From an uncultured Marinobacter sp. (lineage in GTDB: Bacteria > Pseudomonadota > Gammaproteobacteria > Pseudomonadales > Oleiphilaceae), in contig NZ_CAMPJO010000017.1 in the NCBI RefSeq assembly GCF_946886895.1, positions 1-64,000 of the forward strand: a stretch of DNA of 64,000 bases, read 5' to 3'. A program made the translations under genes and the position numbers. The notes under the pieces were generated by a model that worked only from the letters and a program-made list of their open reading frames with translations, was not told where the DNA came from and did no database searches. Shown here piece after piece: positions 21,544-31,346 of the stretch; within the stretch, counting starts at the first letter, position 1, and each line of letters starts with the position of its first letter.

Positions 21544-23367
21544 CTAACCGGTGAAGGCCAGATCGTCGGCGGCCAGCCGCATCAGGTTTTTACTGGGGCT
21601 GAGCATGCTGGTGGCATGGGCCTGGGCCCGGGGCAGCAGGCGCTCGTAGTAGAATTCGGCGGTGGCCAGTTTGGCGTGGTAGAAACGGTCCGATTCGGTG
21701 CCGTCCCCGGCGGCCAGTTTCTCCGAGGCCACGGTGGCCTGGCGGGCCCACAGGTAGGCCATGGTCACGTAGCCGCTGTACATCAGGAAGTCGTAGGCGG
21801 CCGAGCTGACCACATCCCGGTCCTTGCGGGCCGCCAGCATCACCCGCACGGTCAGCAGGTTCCACTGGGCCGTCAGTTTCAGTAACTCCACGGCGAAGGG
21901 GCGAGTACGCTTGTCGGCCAGTTGCTTGCGGGCAAAATTGGCGATTCTCAGGGTGAAATCGCGCACCGCCCCGCCCTGGGTCATCAGCAGAACCTTGCGG
22001 CCAAGCAGGTCCAGCGCCTGGATGCCGGTGGTGCCCTCGTAAAGCGTTGCAATACGGGTGTCCCGGACAATCTGCTCCATGCCATGCTCACGAATGTAAC
22101 CATGGCCACCAAATACCTGAACCCCCAGATTGGCCGCTTCGTTGCCGAGTTCGGTCAGGAATCCCTTGAGAATGGGGGTCAGGAATCCCAGCTTGTCGTC
22201 GTATTTTGCGGCCTTCGCTTCATCCCCCGTGGCATAGCCCTCCACCATGTGATCGGCCAGGCGTGCGGCGTAATACAGCATCGCCCGGCCACCTTCGGCA
22301 ATGGCTTTCTGGGTCAGCAGCATCCGGCGCACATCGGCGTGATGAATCAGGCTGTCCGCCACCTGATCGGGCTCCTTTTTTCCGGACAGCGCGCGCATGG
22401 AACGCCGCTCCCGGGCATAGGCCAGGGCCCACTGGTACGACAGCTCCGCCGGGCCAACGCCCTGGATGGCGGTTCCGATACGGGCGGTGTTCATGAAGGT
22501 GAACATGCACTCCAGACCCTCGTTCGCCGGCCCGATCAGATACCCGGTGGCGCCGTCGAAATTCATCACGCAGGTGGCCGATGCCTTGATCCCCATTTTC
22601 TTTTCCAGGCTGCCGCAGACCACGGCGTTGCGTTCGCCGAGGTTGCCAGCGCCATCGGGCAGGAATTTCGGCACAATGAACAGGCTGATGCCCCGGGTGC
22701 CCGGGGGCGCTTCCGGCAAACGCGCAAGAACGATATGCACGATGTTTTCGGTCAGGTCGTGGTCGCCGGAAGAGATGAAGATCTTGGTGCCCGTGAGGGC
22801 GTAGCCGCCGTCGCCCCGGGGTTCGGCCCTGGTCTTTACCTGCCCCAGATCGGTGCCGCACTGGGGCTCGGTCAGGCACATGGTGCCCCCCCACCGGCCT
22901 TCCGTGAGCGGCGTGAGGTAGGTCTGCTTCTGGGACTCGGTGCCGTGCAGGAAAATGGTATTCATGGCGCCCATGGACAGGCCCGGATACATCGAAAACG
23001 GCCAGTTGGCGGTGCCCATCATTTCCTGTTTCAGCAGGCCCATGGAGGCGGGCAGACCCTGGCCGCCAAATTCTTCCGGAGCGGAGAGGCCCTGCCAGCC
23101 GCCTTGAGCGTATTGCTGGTAGGCCTCTTTGTACCCACTGGGCGTGGACACCACGCCGTCCTTCAGGGTACAGCCTTCCTCATCGCCGGACTGATAGAGC
23201 GGGCCCAGTACCTGTTCGCAGAATCTGCCGCATTCGGTGAGAATGGCGTCCACGACGTCGGGTGTGGCGTTTTCGCCACTGGCCAGGGTTTCGTAGTGCC
23301 CCGGGTAATCGAATACTTCGTTGAGCAGGAATTTCATATCGCGCAGGGGCGCTTTGTAACTGGGCAT
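21544..23367 (-). CDS. Acyl-CoA dehydrogenase, long C-terminally extended type
   Basis: FAD-dependent alpha,beta-desaturation of an acyl-CoA thioester. The roughly 600-residue architecture with extra N- and C-terminal segments matches the subfamily containing DmdC and many uncharacterised FadE-like enzymes. Seen here are the MCLTEPQCGTDLG flavin region, the substrate/FAD helix ALAYARERRSM, and VFGGHGYIREHGMEQIVRDTRIATLYEGTTGIQALDLLGRK, whose YEG glutamate is in the usual catalytic position. I start at ATG 23367 (MPSYKAPLRDMKFLLNEV, preceded by GAGG), giving 607 residues; the extension to 23613 is non-homologous. The substrate cannot be told from sequence. It is divergent from the DUF3833 gene. 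Confidence 0.88.
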   Translation of the reverse strand: MPSYKAPLRDMKFLLNEVFDYPGHYETLASGENATPDVVDAILTECGRFCEQVLGPLYQSGDEEGCTLKDGVVSTPSGYKEAYQQYAQGGWQGLSAPEEFGGQGLPASMGLLKQEMMGTANWPFSMYPGLSMGAMNTIFLHGTESQKQTYLTPLTEGRWGGTMCLTEPQCGTDLGQVKTRAEPRGDGGYALTGTKIFISSGDHDLTENIVHIVLARLPEAPPGTRGISLFIVPKFLPDGAGNLGERNAVVCGSLEKKMGIKASATCVMNFDGATGYLIGPANEGLECMFTFMNTARIGTAIQGVGPAELSYQWALAYARERRSMRALSGKKEPDQVADSLIHHADVRRMLLTQKAIAEGGRAMLYYAARLADHMVEGYATGDEAKAAKYDDKLGFLTPILKGFLTELGNEAANLGVQVFGGHGYIREHGMEQIVRDTRIATLYEGTTGIQALDLLGRKVLLMTQGGAVRDFTLRIANFARKQLADKRTRPFAVELLKLTAQWNLLTVRVMLAARKDRDVVSSAAYDFLMYSGYVTMAYLWARQATVASEKLAAGDGTESDRFYHAKLATAEFYYERLLPRAQAHATSMLSPSKNLMRLAADDLAFTG

Positions 23368-23611
23368 GGGAATACCTCGCCGGTCATGGTCAGTCTTGCC
23401 CGGAGCCGATGTGTGCTCCATTGCCTGATGTTTTACGGCATTGTTTCGGGGGTTCCATTGACGAAAAGCACCGGTCCCACTGTCAGATTGGACAATTGGC
23501 CGAAATGACGAAATCGGCTCCGGGGGTACAAGCGCTGATCGAACCCGCCTGCACCGGCGTATCTGTGTGATTGAGCTGTCTGTAAACTCACCCGGCACGA
23601 GTGTAAAAATC

Positions 23612-24172
23612 ATGCAAAGCCCCGTTTTAATGAAACCGCAAGCCCACCCGACCCTTATACTCTGGGTATTGGCCAGCCTGCTGATGCTGGCAGGCTGTGC
23701 CAGCCCCTCCCTGGAAGACTACCGCAACCGGCAGCCGGTTCTGGTTCCGGATCAGTTCTTTACCGGCGAACTTTCGGCCCGTGGTGTGGTCAAGGATTTC
23801 TCCGGCGAAGTGATTCGTACGTTTGATGCGGACATTTCCGCGTCCTGGACCGATGAAGGCGTGGGCACCCTGGACGAGGTATTCCGTTTCGACGATGGCG
23901 AGGTCCAGACCCGCACCTGGACCCTGACCCCGGTGGCCGAGGGTTACCGTGCCGAAGCGGGTGATGTGGTGGAGCCTGGCCTGATGCAGTGGCAGGGCAA
24001 TGCCATTCATATGAACTATGTTTTGCGGGTGCCCTATGGCGACGGCACACTGGATGTCCGGATGGACGACTGGATGTATCTGGTCACACCAGACACCCTG
24101 ATCAACGAGACCACGATGAGCAAGTGGGGCATCGATGTGGGCGAAATCGTGTTGGTCATACAGAAGAAATGA
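23612..24172 (+). CDS. DUF3833 family lipoprotein
   Basis: Signal segment HPTLILWVLASLLMLAGCAS with lipobox LAGC, then a beta-rich domain typical of DUF3833 (LVPDQFFTGELSARGVVKDF; DADISASWTDEGVGTLDEVF; MDDWMYLVTPDTLINETTMSKWGI). The function is unknown. Either ATG 23612 or ATG 23630 fits; I give the first (186 residues). It lies 46 bases before the RND adaptor gene. Confidence 0.85.
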   Translation: MQSPVLMKPQAHPTLILWVLASLLMLAGCASPSLEDYRNRQPVLVPDQFFTGELSARGVVKDFSGEVIRTFDADISASWTDEGVGTLDEVFRFDDGEVQTRTWTLTPVAEGYRAEAGDVVEPGLMQWQGNAIHMNYVLRVPYGDGTLDVRMDDWMYLVTPDTLINETTMSKWGIDVGEIVLVIQKK

Positions 24173-24218
24173 TCTTTCGATAATTAAAACAAACGATTCA
24201 GCAGAGCCGGGTATTCTT

Positions 24219-25313
24219 ATGTGGAAGCAGTGGTTGGTGGCGTTGATCCTGGTGGTTTCGGGCGTAGCCGGTGCCGTGGCGTTCCGGACATTGGGCACGG
24301 ACACGGTGGCGCAGAACACCGGAGAACGACCGGCCAGCGTGGTCAACACGGTTCTGCCCGAACGGGACACCGTTCGTGACGTGGTCAAGGCGGTGGGCAG
24401 CCTCAGGGCGCTCAATGCGGTGGAGCTGACCACCGAGGTAAGCGGACGGGTGATCGAACTCAACCTGGAAACCGGCGAGCGGGTCGAGAAGGGCCAGTTG
24501 TTGCTGCGCCTGGATGACCGCCAGGCACGGGCCGATCTGGCGATCATCGAGGCCCAGTTGGCCGATGCCCGCCGGCAATACGAGCGCGCCCGGCAGCTGC
24601 GCTCCAACAACAGCATCTCGCAGTCCCAGGTCGACGAACTTCGCACCGCCGTGGACGTGGCCGAGGCCCAACGCGAGTCTGCACGAGTACGGCTGGAAAA
24701 CCATCGTATCAAAGCGCCCTTTGCCGGCGTGGTGGGGCTCAGTGACATCAGTGTCGGCGCCTATCTGACTTCGGGCACCAGTGTCACCACCCTCGACAGC
24801 ACCGACCAGATGGAACTGAATTTTGCCGTTCCCGAGCGCTTCCTGGGCGAGGTTGCGCTGGCGCAGCCGGTCAATGGTCAGTCTCCCGCCTACCCCGACC
24901 AGACCTTCGGCGGCAAACTGGCGGAGCTGGGTACCCGCATCAATGAGCTGAGCCGTACTCTGCCGGTGCGCGCATTGATCGACAATCCCGAAGGCAAGCT
25001 GCGGCCGGGTCAATTCATGTCCGCGACGCTGACCCTGCGGGAGCGGGAGGCTCTGGTAATCCCCGAACAGGCAGTGATGATCCGGGGTGATGAACAGTAT
25101 GTGTTCGTGGCCGAGGACGGTATCGCCCGCCGGGCATCGGTCACCCTGGGCTCGCGGATGCCGGGGCGAGTCGAGGTGGTTGATGGCCTGACCATGGAGG
25201 ACCGGGTGATTGTCACCGGGCAGGACCGGCTCAGCAGTGGTGACCGGATTAGCGTAAAGGACGGGGAAAACGTCATACCCGACAACCGCTTTGCCAAGTC
25301 CATGGAGTCCTGA
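24219..25313 (+). CDS. RND efflux periplasmic adaptor (membrane fusion protein)
   Basis: Links the inner-membrane RND pump to an outer-membrane channel. An N-terminal anchor (MWKQWLVALILVVSGVAGAV) leads into the lipoyl half (VVKAVGSLRALNAVELTTEVSGRV), a short alpha-hairpin (RQYERARQLRSNNSISQSQVDEL), the second lipoyl half (IKAPFAGVVGLSDISVGAYL) and a C-terminal beta-barrel. The 364-residue length and short hairpin resemble MexH/VexG-type adaptors. The pump gene begins three bases after the stop, so the two form an operon. ATG 24219 places the membrane anchor at the N-terminus. Confidence 0.93.
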   Translation: MWKQWLVALILVVSGVAGAVAFRTLGTDTVAQNTGERPASVVNTVLPERDTVRDVVKAVGSLRALNAVELTTEVSGRVIELNLETGERVEKGQLLLRLDDRQARADLAIIEAQLADARRQYERARQLRSNNSISQSQVDELRTAVDVAEAQRESARVRLENHRIKAPFAGVVGLSDISVGAYLTSGTSVTTLDSTDQMELNFAVPERFLGEVALAQPVNGQSPAYPDQTFGGKLAELGTRINELSRTLPVRALIDNPEGKLRPGQFMSATLTLREREALVIPEQAVMIRGDEQYVFVAEDGIARRASVTLGSRMPGRVEVVDGLTMEDRVIVTGQDRLSSGDRISVKDGENVIPDNRFAKSMES

Positions 25314-25316
25314 TCC

Positions 25317-28300
25317 GTGATCCTGTCCGATGTCTCCATCAAGCGTCCGGTCTTTGCCACGGTCCTCAGCCTGCTGATTGTAGTGTTCGGCCTTGCGGCC
25401 CTGTTGGGCCTGCCAGTGCGGGAATACCCCGATATCGATCCGCCGGTGGTGTCCATCTCCACCGATTACACCGGCGCCGCCGCTGAGGTGGTGGATACCC
25501 AGATCACCCAGGTGGTCGAGGGTGCGATCAGTGGCATTGAAGGCATCCGTTCCATCGAGTCGTCCACCGAGCAGGGCGAATCCCGCACCAGCATCGAATT
25601 TTCCATCTCCCGGGATGTCGACATTGCCGCCAACGATGTCCGTGACGCGGTGTCCCGGATTGCCGATGAACTGCCGGAAGAAGCAGAGGCTCCGGTCGTG
25701 CAGAAGGCCAACTCCGACGCCCGTCCGATGATGTGGATCACCCTGCGCAGCGATGTCTGGGACAGCGCCGAACTCAGTGATTTTGCCGAACGGGTGCTGG
25801 CCGACCGGCTGTCGGTACTGGACGGTGTCGCGGATGTCCGCATTGGCGGTGAGCGCCGTTATGCCATCCGGGTCTGGCTGGATCGCGAGCGGCTGGCAGC
25901 CCGGGATATCACCGTGGCCGAGGTGGAACGGTCGCTGCGGGCCAACAACGTGGAACTGCCGGCGGGTTCTGTGGATTCCTCCACCCGTAATTTTACCGTT
26001 CAGATGGATGGCCGGCTCACCAACGTGGAGCAGTTCCGCGACCTGGTGATCCGCCGGGACGGTAACGACCTGCTGCGGCTGGGCGAGGTGGCCAATGTTC
26101 AGATGGGCGTGGAGTCCGACGTCAGCCGGCTACGGGCCAACGGTCAGACCGCTATCGGCATGGGCGTGATTCGCCAGTCCAAGGCCAACACCGTGGCGGT
26201 GTCTGACGCGGTTCGCGCGGAGTTGGTGAAGATCCGGCAAACCCTGCCGCCGGAAGTCACCATTGCCGAGAGCTACGACGAATCCATCTTCATCCGCGCC
26301 TCCATCAAGGAGGTCATCATCACCCTGGCCATCGCGGTATCCCTGGTCATTCTGGTGATCTTTCTGTTCCTGCGTTCCTGGCGGGCCACGCTGATTCCGG
26401 CGGTCACCATTCCGGTGGCGGTCATTGGCGCCTTTATTGGTCTGGGCTTCCTCGGCTTTTCAATTAACGTACTGACCCTGCTGGCGGTGATTCTGGCGAT
26501 CGGTCTGGTGGTGGACGATGCCATTGTCATGCTGGAGAACATCCAGCGCCGGATCGACGAAGGCGAGCCGCCCCTGCTGGCCTCCTACCGGGGGGCCAAA
26601 CAGGTGGCGTTTGCGGTTATTGCCACCACCCTCACCCTGGTGGCGGTGTTTGTGCCGATCTCGTTCATGGGTGGCAACATCGGCCGACTGTTTGCCGAGT
26701 TCGGTTTTACCCTGGCAGCGGCGGTGGTGGTGTCCAGCCTGGTGGCCCTGACCCTGACGCCGATGTTGTGTTCCAAGTGGCTGAGGCACAGCCCAGAATC
26801 CGCCGAAGGTCATCGCCTGTGGGCCGCCAGTGAAAAGGTCCTCAATGGTCTGACCCATGGCTACAAGCGCCTGCTGCGCTTTTCCCTCAATCAGCCCGGC
26901 CTGCTGCTGGGCCTGGGCATCGTGGGTCTGATTGTCGCCGTGGTGATTTTTCCGCGCCTGCCCCAGGAACTGGCCCCGACTGAAGACCGGGGCGTGATCA
27001 TTATGCCCGCCAGCGCGCCCCGGGGGTCCACCGTTGAGTATACGGATCATTACGTGCGCAAGGCCGAGCAGACATTGCTGCCCTACCTGGAAGATGGCGT
27101 GGCCGACCGGCTGCTCTCCATCGTCGGGTTCCGGGGGGAAGAGGACAACGCTTTCATGATCATGGGCCTGGTGCCCTGGGAAGAGCGCTCGGTGAAGCAG
27201 CAGGCGATTACCAGTGAGCTGCGGGGCAAACTGAGCCAGATCTCAGGCATCCGGACCGTCGCGGTGAACCCGCCTGGTCTGGGCCAGCGTGGCTTCAGCC
27301 AGCCGGTGGAGTTCGTGGTGGCCGGGCCGGACTATGAATCGGTTCAGGCCTGGAGCCAGGAAATTGTCGAACGGGCGAAGGCAAACCCCAACCTGCTCAA
27401 CCTGGAGACCGATTTTGAACTGACCCGGCCGGAGTTGCGGGTGTCCATTGATCGGGAGCGGGCCGCCGACCTGGACATCACCATTGAGGATGTCGGCCTG
27501 ACGCTGCAGACCATGCTGGCGTCCCGCCAGGTCACCACGTATCTTGACCGGGGCCGGGAATACGATGTCATCGTCCAGGCGGCGGACATCGACCGGGCAA
27601 CGCCATCGGATCTGGGCCAGATCTTTCTGCGACCCCGGGAGGGTGGCACCCTGATTCCGTTGCAGTCCCTGGTGTCGGTGGAGGAAATCGGGGCCAACCC
27701 CGATCTGCGCCGCATTGACCGTCTGCCGGCGGTGGTGATCAGTGCCTCCCTGGCCGATGGCTATGATCTGGGGTCTGCGCTCACGTACCTGAACAACCTG
27801 GCGGTGGATAATCTGCCGCCGGAGGCACGGGTGAGCTACAAGGGCCTGTCCCGGGAATTTCAGGAATCCTCAGCCGCCATCTACATCACCTTTGGCTTGG
27901 CCTTCGTGATTGTGTTCCTGGTGCTGGCGGCCCAGTTCGAAAGCTGGATTCATCCGCTGATCATCATGCTGTCGGTGCCACTGGCGGTGACCGGTGCCCT
28001 GCTGGCGCTCTGGTGGTCGGGCATCAGCCTCAACATCTACAGCCAGATCGGGATCATCATGTTGCTGGGGCTGATGGCCAAGAACGGCATATTGATCGTG
28101 GAGTTCGCCAACCAGCTCCGGGACAAGGGCTATGAGGTGAAGGAGGCCATTCTGGAAGGTGCCAGTCTGCGATTCCGGCCGGTGTTGATGACCACCATTT
28201 CCACGGTGTTCGGCGCGGTTCCCCTGGTGATCGCCACCGGTGCCGGTGCCGAGAGCCGGGCGGCCATCGGTATGGTGATTCTGGGTGGCCTGATCTTCGC

Positions 28301-28433
28301 CACCACCCTGACCCTGTTTATTATTCCCGTGCTTTACAACCTGTTGGCACGGTTCGCCAAGTCCGCCAATGCGGTGGAGCGAGAGCTTGAGCACCTGGCC
28401 GCCGAAACCGGGGCGCATTCTGTGGATAATTAG
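25317..28433 (+). CDS. RND efflux pump, HAE-1 family permease
   Basis: Proton-driven multidrug or hydrophobe exporter of 1038 residues with two repeats of transmembrane and periplasmic porter domains. It begins VILSDVSIKRPVFATVLSLL from GTG. The proton-relay aspartates lie in the TM4 motif AIGLVVDDAIVMLEN, and the TM10 region has MAKNGILIVEFANQLRDKG with the relay lysine. No outer-membrane channel gene follows, so TolC or an equivalent must be encoded elsewhere. The last codons contain an exact DnaA box (28420-28428). Confidence 0.95.
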   Translation: MILSDVSIKRPVFATVLSLLIVVFGLAALLGLPVREYPDIDPPVVSISTDYTGAAAEVVDTQITQVVEGAISGIEGIRSIESSTEQGESRTSIEFSISRDVDIAANDVRDAVSRIADELPEEAEAPVVQKANSDARPMMWITLRSDVWDSAELSDFAERVLADRLSVLDGVADVRIGGERRYAIRVWLDRERLAARDITVAEVERSLRANNVELPAGSVDSSTRNFTVQMDGRLTNVEQFRDLVIRRDGNDLLRLGEVANVQMGVESDVSRLRANGQTAIGMGVIRQSKANTVAVSDAVRAELVKIRQTLPPEVTIAESYDESIFIRASIKEVIITLAIAVSLVILVIFLFLRSWRATLIPAVTIPVAVIGAFIGLGFLGFSINVLTLLAVILAIGLVVDDAIVMLENIQRRIDEGEPPLLASYRGAKQVAFAVIATTLTLVAVFVPISFMGGNIGRLFAEFGFTLAAAVVVSSLVALTLTPMLCSKWLRHSPESAEGHRLWAASEKVLNGLTHGYKRLLRFSLNQPGLLLGLGIVGLIVAVVIFPRLPQELAPTEDRGVIIMPASAPRGSTVEYTDHYVRKAEQTLLPYLEDGVADRLLSIVGFRGEEDNAFMIMGLVPWEERSVKQQAITSELRGKLSQISGIRTVAVNPPGLGQRGFSQPVEFVVAGPDYESVQAWSQEIVERAKANPNLLNLETDFELTRPELRVSIDRERAADLDITIEDVGLTLQTMLASRQVTTYLDRGREYDVIVQAADIDRATPSDLGQIFLRPREGGTLIPLQSLVSVEEIGANPDLRRIDRLPAVVISASLADGYDLGSALTYLNNLAVDNLPPEARVSYKGLSREFQESSAAIYITFGLAFVIVFLVLAAQFESWIHPLIIMLSVPLAVTGALLALWWSGISLNIYSQIGIIMLLGLMAKNGILIVEFANQLRDKGYEVKEAILEGASLRFRPVLMTTISTVFGAVPLVIATGAGAESRAAIGMVILGGLIFATTLTLFIIPVLYNLLARFAKSANAVERELEHLAAETGAHSVDN
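28420..28428 (-). other. Consensus DnaA box at the end of the RND gene
   Basis: TGTGGATAA, the reverse complement of TTATCCACA with no mismatch, overlaps the last codons of the RND pump. Confidence 0.7.
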
Positions 28434-28531
28434 TGGGACAACCTTCGGAAAGGTTCTGGATTACTTACAGATAAATCATTTAAAACAACAGGTTAATGCA
28501 TTATTTGAGGTGGTTAACAAGTAGCCTTGCA

Positions 28532-28540
28532 TGTGGATAA
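28532..28540 (-). other. Consensus DnaA box upstream of mnmG
   Basis: Second exact TTATCCACA (reverse strand), 112 bases from the first, in the 352-base gap 28434-28785. The gap is AT-rich on its left side (around 28460-28510) and also holds the palindrome GGCGGCCATGGCGGCC (28621 area) and a possible -10 TATACT at 28729-28734. I see no gene in it. Confidence 0.7.
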
Positions 28541-28785
28541 CTTTCTTGAAAACTTTTCTGAGAAGAGTGATCCAAGCCCATGAAATGCTATAAATTTCGG
28601 TTTTCCACTATCCTCTGCAAGGCGGCCATGGCGGCCGTCTGCCCCTCCTGACCACTGGCTGGCTTTCGCTGGCGGTGGTCGCTGGTTAAAATTTGCACAT
28701 TCCGACTGCAATTTTCCGGGTGAGGCGTTATACTCGCCGCCCTGTTTTTATACCTTATTTTTTAGCCCGATTTCCGAGGTGAGCT

Positions 28786-30672
28786 GTGGATTTTCCGACC
28801 CGTTTCGATGTCATTGTCATTGGTGGTGGCCATGCCGGTACCGAGGCCGCGCTGGCGGCTGCACGCATGGGTTCGCAAACCCTGCTGTTGACCCACAACA
28901 TTGAGACCCTGGGCCAGATGTCCTGCAATCCGGCCATCGGCGGTATTGGCAAGAGCCACCTGGTGAAGGAAATCGATGCCCTGGGAGGCGCCATGGCCGA
29001 GGCCACGGACCGGGCCGGTATCCAGTTCCGGGTGCTGAACAGCCGTAAGGGGCCGGCGGTACGCGCGACCCGTGCCCAGGCTGACCGGGTACTGTACAAG
29101 GCGGCGATCCGCCACACCCTGGAAAACCAGCCCAATCTGATGCTGTTCCAGCAGGCGGCGGACGACCTGATTGTGGAAAACGACCAGGTCACCGGCGTGG
29201 TAACCCAGACCGGCATCCGCTTCAATGCCAGAACGGTGGTGCTGACCACGGGCACGTTCCTGGGCGGGGTTATCCACATTGGCATGCAGCAGCATTCCGG
29301 CGGTCGCGCCGGCGATGCACCGGCCAATGCCCTGGCCCGGCGATTACGGGAATTGCCATTCAATGTTGGCCGCCTGAAAACCGGTACCCCGCCACGGATC
29401 GATGCCCGCTCCGTCGACTTTTCGGTGATGCAGGAACAGTGGGGCGACGACCCGACACCGGTGATGTCGTTCGTGGGCAACCGGGACCAGCACCCCGAGC
29501 AGGTATGCTGCTATGTCACCCGCACCACCGAACAGACCCACGACATTATCCGTAGCGGCTTCGACCGTTCACCCATGTTTGCGGGCCATATTGAAGGCGT
29601 CGGCCCGCGTTACTGCCCGTCCATCGAGGACAAGGTAAACCGGTTTGCCGACAAGGATTCGCACCAGATTTTCGTGGAACCCGAAGGCCTGACGACCAAC
29701 GAGCTCTACCCCAATGGTATCTCCACCAGTCTGCCGTTTGATGTCCAGTTGGCGGCGGTGCGCACCATTCCGGGGTTTGAGAATGCCCACATCACCCGGC
29801 CGGGCTATGCCATCGAATACGATTTCCTGAATCCCCAGGACCTGCGCCATACCCTGGAAACCAAGTTTATCCAGGGCCTGTATTTTGCTGGCCAGATCAA
29901 CGGCACCACCGGATACGAAGAAGCCGGTGCCCAGGGCCTGCTGGCGGGGATCAACGCTGCACTCAAGGCCCAGGAAAAAGAGCCATGGTATCCGCGCCGA
30001 GATGAAGCCTACCTGGGCGTGCTGGTGGATGATCTGATTACCATGGGCACGTCCGAGCCCTATCGCATGTTCACCAGCCGTGCCGAGTACCGGCTGATCC
30101 TTCGGGAAGACAACGCCGATCTGCGCCTGACGGAGACCGGCCGCACCTTGGGACTGGTCAACGACGAGCGCTGGCGGGCGTTCAACCACAAGCGCGAGGC
30201 CATCGCTACCGAACGCAGCCGGCTTGAATCCACCCGGATTCATCCGGGCACCGACGCTGGCGAGCGCGCGAACGGTTTCCTCAAGCAGCCGATGGCCCGG
30301 GATCAGTCCCTGGCGGAATTGCTCCGGCGCCCGGAAATCGGTTATCGCCACATCGCCGACATCGGTACCGAGCAGGCTGAGGACCCGGTCGTGGCGGATC
30401 AGGTGGAAATCGAAATCAAATACGAAGGTTATATTTCCCGTCAGACGGACGAAATCGAACGTTTGCGCAAGAATGAGAACACCGCCCTGCCGGTGGATCT
30501 GGATTATGACGTGATCGGGGGGCTGTCCAACGAGATCCGGCAGAAGCTCAAGGCCGTGCGCCCGGAAACCGTGGCCCAGGCGTCCCGGATTCAGGGCGTG
30601 ACCCCGGCGGCGGTCAGTCAGATCCTGGTGCACCTGAAAAAGCGCGACCTGCTGCGCAAACAGACCGCCTGA
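28786..30672 (+). CDS. mnmG: tRNA uridine-5-carboxymethylaminomethyl modification enzyme
   Basis: FAD- and NADH-using partner of MnmE in U34 modification. The dinucleotide motif [19 protein letters not shown] is near the N-terminus, followed by the conserved [20 protein letters not shown] and GTFLGG. The signatures [11 protein letters not shown] and [22 protein letters not shown] are intact. The start is GTG 28786 behind GAGGTGAG; 628 residues, full length. It heads the mnmG-rsmG-parA-parB set. Confidence 0.98.
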   Translation: MDFPTRFDVIVIGGGHAGTEAALAAARMGSQTLLLTHNIETLGQMSCNPAIGGIGKSHLVKEIDALGGAMAEATDRAGIQFRVLNSRKGPAVRATRAQADRVLYKAAIRHTLENQPNLMLFQQAADDLIVENDQVTGVVTQTGIRFNARTVVLTTGTFLGGVIHIGMQQHSGGRAGDAPANALARRLRELPFNVGRLKTGTPPRIDARSVDFSVMQEQWGDDPTPVMSFVGNRDQHPEQVCCYVTRTTEQTHDIIRSGFDRSPMFAGHIEGVGPRYCPSIEDKVNRFADKDSHQIFVEPEGLTTNELYPNGISTSLPFDVQLAAVRTIPGFENAHITRPGYAIEYDFLNPQDLRHTLETKFIQGLYFAGQINGTTGYEEAGAQGLLAGINAALKAQEKEPWYPRRDEAYLGVLVDDLITMGTSEPYRMFTSRAEYRLILREDNADLRLTETGRTLGLVNDERWRAFNHKREAIATERSRLESTRIHPGTDAGERANGFLKQPMARDQSLAELLRRPEIGYRHIADIGTEQAEDPVVADQVEIEIKYEGYISRQTDEIERLRKNENTALPVDLDYDVIGGLSNEIRQKLKAVRPETVAQASRIQGVTPAAVSQILVHLKKRDLLRKQTA

Positions 30673-30681
30673 TCCACGCCC

Positions 30682-31326
30682 ATGACCAACGCGCTCTGGC
30701 AGGGTCAGCTCCGGGACGGGCTGACGACAATGAACCTTTCCCTGAACGACGACCAGCAGCACAAGCTGCTGGCGTTTCTTGGGTTGCTCAACAAATGGAA
30801 CCGGGCCTACAACCTCACTGCGGTTCGTGATGAGCGGGAGATGGTGTCCCGGCAGTTGCTGGACAGCCTGAGCATCCTGCCCTGGGTAACCACGGAGCAT
30901 CTGCTGGATGTTGGTGCCGGCGGCGGCCTGCCCGGTATCCCCCTGGCCATTGCCCTGCCTGGCAAGCGGTTTACCCTGTTGGACAGCAACGGCAAGAAAA
31001 CCCGGTTCCTGAACCAGTGTGTTCTGGAACTGGGCCTGGACAACGTTGAGGTTGTTCACGGCCGAGCGGAAGACTGCCGGCCCGCACAGCCATTCACCCA
31101 GATCAGCAGCCGGGCGTTTACCGCCCTGGACAATCTGGTGCGATGGTGCGGCGATCTGCTGGCATTTGAGGGTGAGTTCCTTGCCATGAAAGGCCAGTTT
31201 CCGGATGATGAGGTGGCTGCCCTTCCGACAGGCTGGCGGATAACATCCAGCCATGCCCTGGCGGTTCCCGGTGCCGGGGCTGAGCGACACCTGCTGGTGC
31301 TTGGCCGGGCAGAGAATTCCCAGTAA
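30682..31326 (+). CDS. rsmG: 16S rRNA 7-methylguanosine-527 methyltransferase
   Basis: SAM-dependent methylation of G527 in 16S rRNA. The Rossmann SAM motif is LLDVGAGGGLPGIPLAIALP, with WNRAYNLTAVRD and HLLDSLSILP-like residues (RQLLDSLSILPW) upstream and ISSRAFTALDNL as the catalytic region. 214 residues. It starts nine bases after the mnmG stop. Confidence 0.97.
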   Translation: MTNALWQGQLRDGLTTMNLSLNDDQQHKLLAFLGLLNKWNRAYNLTAVRDEREMVSRQLLDSLSILPWVTTEHLLDVGAGGGLPGIPLAIALPGKRFTLLDSNGKKTRFLNQCVLELGLDNVEVVHGRAEDCRPAQPFTQISSRAFTALDNLVRWCGDLLAFEGEFLAMKGQFPDDEVAALPTGWRITSSHALAVPGAGAERHLLVLGRAENSQ

Positions 31327-31346
31327 TCCGCAACAGGAGGCGAGAC

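Noticed and set aside
21922..23508. 528-codon plus-strand frame opposite the acyl-CoA dehydrogenase
   Set aside because: Antisense shadow; no start context or domain.
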